The translations under genes were made by a program, and so were the position numbers. Positions 1-5,449 of a stretch of 5,792 bases of DNA are shown piece by piece. Positions within the stretch are counted from its first letter, which is position 1. Every line of letters begins with the position of its first letter. Where the stretch lies: NCBI GenBank assembly GCA_023135215.1, contig JAGLTP010000277.1, positions 1-5,792 of the forward strand, written 5' to 3'. The notes beneath the pieces are model-generated. The model was given only the letters and a program-made list of their open reading frames with translations. It was not told the origin of the DNA and made no database searches. Source of the stretch: Candidatus Heimdallarchaeota archaeon. Lineage in GTDB: Archaea; Asgardarchaeota; Heimdallarchaeia; Heimdallarchaeales; Heimdallarchaeaceae.

Positions 1-686
1 ATATCGGTTCCACCCTCTACAAAATCGGTACAGTTCATTTTGATAAGAATAGGAAAATCACCAACAGTTTCTCTCGCTTTTGAAACTATTTCCTTGATAA
101 TTCTCACACGTTTTGATGCTGAACCTCCATAGATATCATCTCTCTGATTTGAATATGATGAAAGAAAGCGACTTAACAAACCACCATGAGCTGCATGAAG
201 TTGGACTCCATCAAATCCTATTATTTTCATCTCAATAATAGCTTCAACAAAACTATCAATAATATCAAAAATCTCCTTTTGATTCAATATTCGAAGTTTC
301 CTTTTGGAAAAAGGGGAACTAACATCTGAGGGTTTTGCGTTGATGTTACCGTTTTCTAGTTGTGCAATTATTTTGCATTGAGGATTTACATCACGTACTG
401 CTTGAATCATTCTCTCTAAATCTTTAACACAAAGATCAGAGAAAGACAATAACCAATCACCTGGTTGGTCTCTAGAAGTTCTTTCTCTAAAAACAGGAAA
501 ACCACCAGTAATAATCAATCCAATTCCACCAAGAGCAAGATTCCTATAAAGGTTGAGTACTTCATCAGTCATCTGTCTGATAGATAGGATAGAAGGATCC
601 CAAGTTGAAGAACGAACCAATCGATTTGGTAATTTGAGTTTACCAATTTTTCCTTCTGAAAAAATAGCAAAATTATCCCTTCTCAT
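1..686 (-). CDS. NADH:flavin oxidoreductase, Old Yellow Enzyme family (3' end outside window)
   Basis: This encodes the first 228 residues of an FMN-dependent TIM-barrel ene-reductase/dienoyl-CoA reductase-like protein, which would reduce activated C=C bonds with NAD(P)H in the cytoplasm. What I see: an N-terminal KLPNRLVRSSTW segment (residues 18-29) matching the 'NRxVRSAT' entry of the family; GGIGLIITGG (53-62); IAQL with Q109; and the strongest marker, GFDGVQLHAAHGG (157-169) followed by LSRFLSSYSNQRDDIYGGS up to 189. H164 and H167 correspond to the substrate-binding histidine pair of the family. Family members are usually at least 330 residues long, so a third or more is missing at the window edge. 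The ATG at 686 is chosen because GGAGG lies 8 nt upstream. Odd: the usual QLxHxGR stretch reads QLENGN here. It lies 97 bp downstream of the TPR gene on the same strand but probably has its own promoter. The substrate cannot be told. Confidence 0.93.
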   Translation of the reverse strand, partial: MRRDNFAIFSEGKIGKLKLPNRLVRSSTWDPSILSIRQMTDEVLNLYRNLALGGIGLIITGGFPVFRERTSRDQPGDWLLSFSDLCVKDLERMIQAVRDVNPQCKIIAQLENGNINAKPSDVSSPFSKRKLRILNQKEIFDIIDSFVEAIIEMKIIGFDGVQLHAAHGGLLSRFLSSYSNQRDDIYGGSASKRVRIIKEIVSKARETVGDFPILIKMNCTDFVEGGTD

Positions 687-694
687 TAAATATA

Positions 695-699
695 CCTCC
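695..699 (-). promoter_or_regulatory. Shine-Dalgarno site of the flavin oxidoreductase gene
   Basis: GGAGG is read on the minus strand, 8 nt before the ATG at 686. It is the only canonical ribosome binding site in the window, and it fixes the start of the oxidoreductase gene. It also implies that this mRNA has a 5' leader, unlike the apparently leaderless LRR gene. Confidence 0.8.
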
Positions 700-747
700 A
701 AAGAATATAATTTGAATTATACTTGTCAAGTTTTTTTATCTGGAGCA

Positions 748-757
748 CTTATAATAA
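748..757 (-). promoter_or_regulatory. Possible TATA box of the flavin oxidoreductase gene
   Basis: TTATTATAAG on the minus strand is the best TATA-like element in the 97-bp gap. With usual archaeal spacing it would start transcription near 726, leaving a leader of about 40 nt that contains the GGAGG. The gap is very AT-rich, so chance matches are easy and this is tentative. Confidence 0.27.
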
Positions 758-782
758 TTATCAACAATGGTATTAAGAGAAA

Positions 783-2771
783 CTAGATACTGATTGAAAA
801 TAATTTCCTTGATGTTTCTGTTTCTTCTTTACTGGTTACAACTAATCTTTCTTTCTTAACTATCTTGAATGATTCTTGGATGTCCATAGTTTGCATTCTT
901 GCAGAAATGGGGATTTTTTTCTTCTCTAAATCCTGAAATAATATTGCTTGTTTGGTGATTTTTTCTTGTTCTTTAATGATTTTCAGAGCTAAACCTTCCA
1001 ATCCTCTCTCATTAGCTACTTGGAAAGCTTCGGATAACAATGCTCTAGCTTTCTTGACATCTCCATCAATTAATGCAAGCTGGGAAAGCAACCATGAAGT
1101 TTCCACAAATAGAATGCTGGAATTATTATCTTTTGATAAACTAAGTAATGTGTTAGTAAACTCATAGATCTTCTCGAAAATTTCTTTTTTATCAGTTTTC
1201 GCTAGTTTCTCTAGAAGAAGCTCACTAAGGTTGAACAGTATATCCACTTTCAAAGCATAGTCTATTACTTCTTCTAGAAGTTGTTCAAAGATAAGTTCAG
1301 CTTGATCTCTATCTGCATCTATAGTACTATTTTTTAGAATTAAAGCTTTTGAAAGAAGATATCGTTGATAGGAATCTTTGTCATCTATTTCATCTTTTAT
1401 GGTTTCCAATTGTCTAAAGAATTCTTTAGCTAAATCCAGATTACTTACTTCAATAGAAAGAGAAATCAAAAGTAATAAACTACCAGAGTAATATTGTTTA
1501 ATCCCTACTTCTTCCAGAAGTTGATGGCTTCGTTTAAAGGTTTCAAATGCTTTGTCTATTAATCCTTTATACCAATAAATTTTTCCTAATTCTCGATGAT
1601 ACCAAGATAATATATTTTTTAGTTCTTGTTGTTTTTCGAGTAGAGGTAATTGTTCTTCAAAAATCTCCAAAGCTTCATCTAATTCTCCCCTCAACAAATG
1701 AAGCTCGCCAAGGTTAGCTCGAGCAAATGAGAAGTATTGCAAGTTCTTGTCAATATAGAGTTGATAGCTTTCTTGAAAATATTCTCTAGCTCTATCTAAC
1801 TCTCCTAATAGTCTGTAAGTCCAACCAAGATTATTTAAATTTATTTCAAGTAGGTTTTCATAATTTTGCTCTCGATATGCTTTCAGACTTTCTTCATATT
1901 TTTCTATAGAATGACTCAACTCCCCGATATTAGCATAATATATACCAAGTTGAAAATTTAAAAAAGCTTTATCTCCTCTGCTATTCTCAAACTTTTCGTA
2001 CAATTCTCTACGTTGTAGTATATTTTGATAATATGATTCCCATTGAGAAGTATAAAAATAAATAATTGATATTATTTGTAGTGAAAATAGATAAAATATA
2101 TCATTGCCTAGTTCTTTACTTAATATCAGATTTCTCTCAAGAGTTTCGAGAGCTTCTTCATATCTATTTTTATTATTTAGCATAAATCCAGTAAAGATTT
2201 GACTCCACCAAATACCTTTCTTATAATCTATTTCCTTACTCACTTCCAAACTTTGTTTGAGCATTTCAAGATTAATATCTAGATCATCATCTGAAACATC
2301 AATACCTACTCTAATTTTTGAAAAGGAAATCCATGACTCACAAATAAGCATATGTATTTTCATCTTCAACTGTTCTTCAGTATTAGTTAATTTGATATTC
2401 TCAAATATTTCCCTCATCTCGGTTATTGTTTCTACTACTAATTGCTGATCATCTGATAGAACGGAATTCCAAGTTCTAAGGAATAAACTATTAAGATTCA
2501 ATTTTTGAAGATCTAATTTTTTGCATTCTTTACTAATCTGATTTAACAAATCAAAAGAAGCTTGGTGTCTATCAAGATTATATTCGGCAACTCCCAACCA
2601 GTATATAGCTTCTCCTTTCAAAAGCTTAGCTCTTAATTCCTCTTCTTTTGAAATTTCTTTCTTTTTAAATAAAGCATCTACTCTATCTATTACTTCATAA
2701 CATTGCCCTGCAAGTATTAAGTTTTCTAGCTCTTCTAGCTCTTGTTCGATTGATGTATTCAATGTGTCCAC
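783..2771 (-). CDS. Large tetratricopeptide-repeat (TPR) protein
   Basis: This is a 662-residue all-helical solenoid with no signal peptide or membrane segment, so probably a cytoplasmic protein-binding scaffold or sensor. The clearest TPR units lie at about 270-302, 310-342, 349-381 and 388-420, spaced about 40 residues apart. They carry the typical LG..Y...G....A...Y..S pattern (LGWTYRLLGELDRAREYFQES; LGELHLLRGELDEALEIFEEQ). Looser helical repeats run from about 46 to 260 and from 440 to 600, including DGDVKKARALLSEAF near 569. The last 60 residues are not TPR-like and are rich in Lys, Glu, Ser and Thr. No enzymatic domain is visible. The unit resembles MalT/SNAP-type TPR arrays. The start is unsure: GTG at 2771 is the longest, TTG at 2762 has AGGTGG just before it, and there is no nearby ATG. 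It is divergent from the LRR gene. The binding partner is unknown. Confidence 0.9.
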   Translation of the reverse strand: MDTLNTSIEQELEELENLILAGQCYEVIDRVDALFKKKEISKEEELRAKLLKGEAIYWLGVAEYNLDRHQASFDLLNQISKECKKLDLQKLNLNSLFLRTWNSVLSDDQQLVVETITEMREIFENIKLTNTEEQLKMKIHMLICESWISFSKIRVGIDVSDDDLDINLEMLKQSLEVSKEIDYKKGIWWSQIFTGFMLNNKNRYEEALETLERNLILSKELGNDIFYLFSLQIISIIYFYTSQWESYYQNILQRRELYEKFENSRGDKAFLNFQLGIYYANIGELSHSIEKYEESLKAYREQNYENLLEINLNNLGWTYRLLGELDRAREYFQESYQLYIDKNLQYFSFARANLGELHLLRGELDEALEIFEEQLPLLEKQQELKNILSWYHRELGKIYWYKGLIDKAFETFKRSHQLLEEVGIKQYYSGSLLLLISLSIEVSNLDLAKEFFRQLETIKDEIDDKDSYQRYLLSKALILKNSTIDADRDQAELIFEQLLEEVIDYALKVDILFNLSELLLEKLAKTDKKEIFEKIYEFTNTLLSLSKDNNSSILFVETSWLLSQLALIDGDVKKARALLSEAFQVANERGLEGLALKIIKEQEKITKQAILFQDLEKKKIPISARMQTMDIQESFKIVKKERLVVTSKEETETSRKLFSISI
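1512..1964 (-). repeat. Core TPR array in the TPR protein
   Basis: Four consecutive TPR units (protein residues about 270-420) are encoded here at a spacing of about 39-40 codons. They are degenerate at both DNA and protein level, so this is a protein-fold repeat rather than recently duplicated DNA. Confidence 0.75.
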
Positions 2772-2786
2772 CTTTGTGAATCAGAA

Positions 2787-2795
2787 TACTATAGT
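2787..2795 (-). promoter_or_regulatory. Possible TATA box of the TPR gene
   Basis: ACTATAGTA, read on the minus strand, contains the self-complementary ACTATAGT. It is centred about 20 bp before the GTG at 2771 and about 29 bp before the TTG at 2762. If it is the true TATA box, transcription would begin around 2763-2766. That would exclude the GTG and favour the TTG as start codon. Confidence 0.3.
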
Positions 2796-2796
2796 T

Positions 2797-2807
2797 TTAC
2801 TCAGTAA
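2797..2807. promoter_or_regulatory. 11-bp palindrome beside the TPR promoter
   Basis: TTACTCAGTAA has 5-bp arms around a single central base. It sits 1-2 bp upstream of the putative TPR TATA box, where an activator or a repressor affecting TFB could bind. Its sequence differs from the other palindrome in this gap, so one shared regulator is not shown. A chance match is possible. Confidence 0.22.
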
Positions 2808-2824
2808 TAACTTTTTTCAGAAGA

Positions 2825-2835
2825 GGAAAATTTCC
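2825..2835. promoter_or_regulatory. 11-bp palindrome upstream of the LRR promoter
   Basis: GGAAAATTTCC has 5-bp arms around one base and lies 7 bp upstream of the LRR TATA box. It could be an operator for the LRR operon. The only evidence is its symmetry and position. Confidence 0.22.
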
Positions 2836-2842
2836 AAATAGA

Positions 2843-2850
2843 TTATAAAT
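2843..2850 (+). promoter_or_regulatory. TATA box of the LRR gene, leaderless layout
   Basis: TTATAAAT is centred about 25 bp before the ATG at 2871. This is the distance between an archaeal TATA box and the transcription start, so the mRNA would begin at or within a base or two of the ATG. The stretch between box and ATG has no SD sequence, which agrees with leaderless translation. It is the best-supported promoter in the window. Confidence 0.6.
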
Positions 2851-2870
2851 GTAAGAACCTGCCCTTCTTT

Positions 2871-3686
2871 ATGCAGAAGTTTTCTTTTTACAATGATATA
2901 GAACTAGAAGATGAGGAAGTACAAATTCTTCAAGAATTAGAGGATTTTATAGGAGAGAGAATTCCTTTTGTAAAAAGTGCTGCAATGTATAATCATGGTT
3001 TTTCTTTTGAAAACAAGAAAGTTACTAGATTAAGTTTGTTGAAGAAGGGATTAGAATCACTTCCTGATTGTATAGGGAATTTTAGAAATTTACAAAGACT
3101 ATTCCTTCGTGATAATAAACTGAAAACTCTACCTATGTCTATTGGAAAACTGACTAAACTAGAGTATTTAGATGTTTTTAACAATCAAATCGAAACTCTA
3201 CCCGATAATTTTGGAGACATGGTTAACCTTCAAAGTGTCGACTTGTCAGTTAATCAAATTCACTATCTTCCTCCAAGTGTAGGAAATCTGAAAAAAATGC
3301 ATAAATTTGGTCTCTATAATATTCAACTTAAAGAACTACCAGTGAGCATTGGTAATCTGACTAGTTTACAAACTTTTGGAGTTTGGAAGAATGATTTGGA
3401 AAGCATTCCTGAATCTATTGGGAAATTGACCAAACTTCAGAAAATGTGGTTACAAGATAATAAACTTATATCATTACCAGAAACTATAGGGAATTTGACT
3501 AATCTTGTTGAGTTGCAGATTTTTAACAATCCGTTAAAAGAACTACCAGAAAGCCTTACGAAGCTTAGAAATTTAGAAAAATTAGGAATAAACAAAAAAA
3601 ACACACGAAATCCTATAGGTTTGTCTGATAAGCTAAAAGATTGGGTAGAATATTTAAAATCTAAGAACTGTAAAGTTAACGCATAA
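2871..3686 (+). CDS. Leucine-rich repeat protein, 23-residue SDS22/SHOC2-like repeats
   Basis: This is a 271-residue soluble protein that most likely binds another protein through a curved LRR surface. An acidic N-terminal part (residues 1-50, with ELEDEEVQILQELEDF at 11-26) precedes eight uninterrupted 23-residue repeats at 51-234, with consensus LxxLxLxxNxLxxLPxxIGxLxx. A ninth, incomplete repeat and a lysine-rich C-terminal helix follow. The Asn ladder is present at 82, 105, 128, 174, 197 and 220 but replaced in repeat 1 (K59) and repeat 5 (I151). No signal peptide, membrane helix, kinase or GTPase domain is visible. Repeats of this class are found in eukaryotic Ras-associated LRR proteins, ROCO proteins and many bacteria and archaea. 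The ATG is fixed by a TATA box about 25 bp upstream. The small gene behind it probably shares the transcript. The partner is not known. Confidence 0.93.
   Translation: MQKFSFYNDIELEDEEVQILQELEDFIGERIPFVKSAAMYNHGFSFENKKVTRLSLLKKGLESLPDCIGNFRNLQRLFLRDNKLKTLPMSIGKLTKLEYLDVFNNQIETLPDNFGDMVNLQSVDLSVNQIHYLPPSVGNLKKMHKFGLYNIQLKELPVSIGNLTSLQTFGVWKNDLESIPESIGKLTKLQKMWLQDNKLISLPETIGNLTNLVELQIFNNPLKELPESLTKLRNLEKLGINKKNTRNPIGLSDKLKDWVEYLKSKNCKVNA
3021..3572 (+). repeat. Eight tandem LRR units of 69 bp each
   Basis: Residues 51-234 of the LRR protein form eight units of exactly 23 codons with no insertion or deletion. DNA similarity between units is highest around the codons for LPxSIGxLT (for example near 3130, 3340, 3410 and 3480). 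This suggests expansion by duplication followed by divergence. Confidence 0.85.
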
Positions 3687-3697
3687 CTGTGAATCAG

Positions 3698-3961
3698 ATG
3701 AAAGGGAAGATTGTAGGAATATTAGTGGAAAAACTTGTAGGGGAAGATACTTTGTCTGATGGTCCTGAATATTATCTTCAACCTCTAGACGAATATAAAA
3801 CTAGATGGGAGGAGATCTTGGTAAGAAAAAAAACCAATATGTGGCAAAAGGATCCAGAACTTCACAAATTTATTGATAAAAAAGTTGAGATAATTGGAGA
3901 GGTTATCGAGACAATCAATTCTATTACTATAGATTACATTAAAATTAGAGAAATAGATTAA
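3698..3961 (+). CDS. Small conserved-looking protein of unknown function, possibly OB-like
   Basis: I do not recognise this 87-residue protein by name. It begins with a beta-strand-like segment (KGKIVGILVEK, residues 2-12), has a middle part rich in Tyr, Trp and charged residues (YYLQP at 25-29, RWEEI at 36-40, MW at 48-49, DPELHKFI at 52-59), and ends with strands in the pattern KKVEIIGEVIE...ITIDYIKI (61-83). A 'V-x-G-x-V' strand followed by a final strand is reminiscent of small OB-fold barrels, but that is inference from pattern only. No Cys, metal motif, signal peptide or membrane segment is present. The start is either GTG at 3689, 2 nt after the LRR stop, or ATG at 3698, preferred here because GTGA 5 nt upstream can act as a weak SD. 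The tight spacing implies co-transcription and coupling with the LRR gene. Confidence 0.75.
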   Translation: MKGKIVGILVEKLVGEDTLSDGPEYYLQPLDEYKTRWEEILVRKKTNMWQKDPELHKFIDKKVEIIGEVIETINSITIDYIKIREID

Positions 3962-3973
3962 GAATAATTACTG

Positions 3974-3978
3974 TTTTT
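3974..3978 (+). terminator. Possible oligo-T terminator of the LRR operon
   Basis: A TTTTT run lies 12 nt after the stop of the small gene, without a hairpin, as in archaeal T-tract termination. It overlaps the stop end of the converging transporter gene. One short run in AT-rich DNA is weak evidence. Confidence 0.22.
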
Positions 3979-5329
3979 ACTCCGTAAGTAATTTAGCTGT
4001 GTTTTCGTATGTTTTAAGGAGTTTAGCATTGGATTCTTTTATTAGAAATATAACAAGAATCAGAGCGATTGCACCAAAAGCTATTGGAAAAATAGGGAGA
4101 ACATATAATCCCTGTGCAGAAATGTCCGCGATAAATGCTCCAAGATAAGAACCTAGATAGAGGAAAATTATATTTTGGAAGGAAAGAAGACTCATTCCTC
4201 TCGCTCTCTCCTTTATATTAGTTAAATCTGATATAATAGCATTTGATGTTGGATTTCTTAATGCATAAAGTGGATAACAGTATAGGATAAATACTGCGAT
4301 CCAAAAATTTGATAAAACATAAATCAACGTAAACAACACAGGGTAAACTAATACTGCAAATATAAGCACAGGTCTTCTTCCTTTCCTATCAAGAAGTATT
4401 CCCAAAAAGATTTGAAAAATCATTCCGATGAATGTTGCTAGTGTGTTTGCTAAGGCAATAAAGTTGTTTGGAAGGCCTACTCCTTTTAGATAGACAGAAG
4501 ACATAGTGTTAAAAGGCCCGATTCCAAAATCTAAGACAGCGAGAGTAAGTAATAATAAGATTACACTGCTGCTGGTTAGTATCTGCCAATAATTTCTCGA
4601 TTTATTAGATGTTCGTTTCATTTCAAGATTTGTTGAAGATCGATTTTTCTGATTCTTTGATTCATTCAGATTTTTGTTCATGAATGTGTCAACTTCTATG
4701 CCTTCATCATCACTACCACCTGGTTTTGTAGGAGAAAATAGAACAGTAATACCAGTTAATAATGCAAAACCTGCTCCAAAACTTAAACTACCAACCATTC
4801 CAAGATTTGTATAGACTACACCTGAAACACTACTACCTATCATCCACCCAAGACTAGCAAAGAACAATTGAAAACTAGAAACCTGACCTCTTTTGTCTGG
4901 ATGACAGATTGTTGTACTCAATGCATTGTGTAAGATGTAAAACACATTATGGAAACTGAAGGTAGCTAGAATGAGTATTATTTGAAGGGCAGAATTATTA
5001 AAGAAAATAAGAAATATGCATTGTGCCATCAATAGGATTCGAACAAAAAACATAATTTCTTTTCTTCGTCCAATTTTATCAGAGTAACTGCTCAATAAAG
5101 AACTGCCAATTATAGAAATAAATGCTGGAATTGAAAGTACGATAGCTAACATAAGATAGGGATAATTAAAACCAGCTTCAGGTGTGATTACTTCTTCATT
5201 TAACCATATTGAAAAGAAAATCCAGTAACTTGAGATTGCTAGAGCATCAAACATATATGCAACCAAGAGGGGCATTAAATTTGCTGAAGGGATATATTCG
5301 CTGAATCTAGTAGCAAATTTAGAGCTCAT
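3977..5329 (-). CDS. Major facilitator superfamily (MFS) transporter
   Basis: This is a 450-residue integral membrane transporter with about 12 hydrophobic helices in two six-helix halves. Both MFS signature A loops are seen: SSYSDKIGRRKE at about 80-91 (loop 2-3) and GILLDRKGRRPV at about 310-321 (loop 8-9). A third conserved stretch, RNPTSNAIISDLTNIKERARG (about 358-378), resembles the 'N/R-PxxxAxxxDxxxxxxRxRxxG' segment of drug- and metabolite-type MFS proteins. The halves are joined by a hydrophilic loop of about 47 residues (201-247) that is acidic at first and then Asn/Lys/Ser-rich. The ATG at 5329 is preferred over the in-frame TTG at 5338. There is no SD, and a TATA-like box about 32 bp upstream predicts a leader of a few nucleotides. 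The substrate cannot be told from sequence. The divergent hydantoinase-type gene hints at a cyclic amide or nucleobase, but an efflux role is equally possible. Confidence 0.93.
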   Translation of the reverse strand: MSSKFATRFSEYIPSANLMPLLVAYMFDALAISSYWIFFSIWLNEEVITPEAGFNYPYLMLAIVLSIPAFISIIGSSLLSSYSDKIGRRKEIMFFVRILLMAQCIFLIFFNNSALQIILILATFSFHNVFYILHNALSTTICHPDKRGQVSSFQLFFASLGWMIGSSVSGVVYTNLGMVGSLSFGAGFALLTGITVLFSPTKPGGSDDEGIEVDTFMNKNLNESKNQKNRSSTNLEMKRTSNKSRNYWQILTSSSVILLLLTLAVLDFGIGPFNTMSSVYLKGVGLPNNFIALANTLATFIGMIFQIFLGILLDRKGRRPVLIFAVLVYPVLFTLIYVLSNFWIAVFILYCYPLYALRNPTSNAIISDLTNIKERARGMSLLSFQNIIFLYLGSYLGAFIADISAQGLYVLPIFPIAFGAIALILVIFLIKESNAKLLKTYENTAKLLTE

Positions 5330-5345
5330 GATTAACAATATCGGG

Positions 5346-5370
5346 AAAACTGGATTAATTTTAAAGTTTT
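5346..5370. repeat. Inverted repeat around the MFS promoter
   Basis: AAAACT at 5346-5351 and AGTTTT at 5365-5370 are perfect 6-bp inverted arms separated by 13 bp, about 19 bp centre to centre (close to two helical turns). The arms bracket the putative TATA box of the transporter gene, so a dimeric regulator could bind there. The arms are short and AT-rich, so chance is a real alternative. Confidence 0.2.
5357..5365 (-). promoter_or_regulatory. Possible TATA box of the MFS transporter gene
   Basis: TTTAAAATT, read on the minus strand, is centred about 32 bp before the ATG at 5329. Archaeal spacing predicts a start site near 5335, inside or past the TTG at 5338. This supports the ATG as the start codon and a nearly leaderless mRNA. 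Confidence 0.35.
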
Positions 5371-5420
5371 AGATGCGTTTCAAATTTTTATTTAACCAAC
5401 AAGAGTTTTTTCACGATAAC

Positions 5421-5429
5421 ATTAAATTT
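5421..5429 (+). promoter_or_regulatory. Possible TATA box of the amidohydrolase gene, leaderless layout
   Basis: ATTAAATTT is centred 25 bp before the ATG at 5450, the same geometry as at the LRR gene. No SD is present in the 20 nt before the ATG. A competing element, TTTTTATTTAA at 5385-5395, would instead give a leader of about 35 nt. Confidence 0.4.
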
Positions 5430-5449
5430 GTAAAAAAGATTATTTTCTT

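Noticed and set aside
702..729. TTGACA (724-729, minus strand) followed by a TATTCT-like element, as a bacterial sigma-70 promoter
   Set aside because: The predicted start would fall at or inside the GGAGG, leaving no room for a leader. Other genes in the window have archaeal-type TATA geometry, so the match is probably chance.
553..786. Plus-strand open frame of 77 codons with a hydrophobic C-terminus
   Set aside because: It lies antisense to the start of the flavin oxidoreductase and its promoter gap. Its N-terminal half is the mirror of a clearly conserved coding region, and it has no promoter or SD of its own.
952..1167. Plus-strand open frame inside the TPR gene (also 2257-2448)
   Set aside because: Both are antisense to a well-supported TPR gene, have low-complexity Ser/Ile-rich translations, and show no initiation signals.
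2993..3184. Minus-strand open frame opposite the LRR gene
   Set aside because: It runs opposite the first LRR repeats, whose regular 23-residue pattern is strong proof of the plus frame.
2775..3698. Exact 11-bp direct repeat TGTGAATCAGA at 2775-2785 and 3688-3698, flanking the LRR gene
   Set aside because: It looks like a possible insertion footprint or shared site, but a few 11-bp matches are expected by chance in a window of this size. One copy is inside the coding start of the small gene, and there are no mobile-element features.
3684..3700. Frameshift that split one LRR plus small-domain protein into two genes
   Set aside because: The LRR array ends naturally with a closing half repeat and a charged tail, and the small gene has its own start codons, so two separate genes are the simpler reading.
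3962..3976. Hairpin terminator between the converging small gene and transporter gene
   Set aside because: The 15-bp gap has no inverted repeat. Only a short T run is present, which is listed separately with low confidence.
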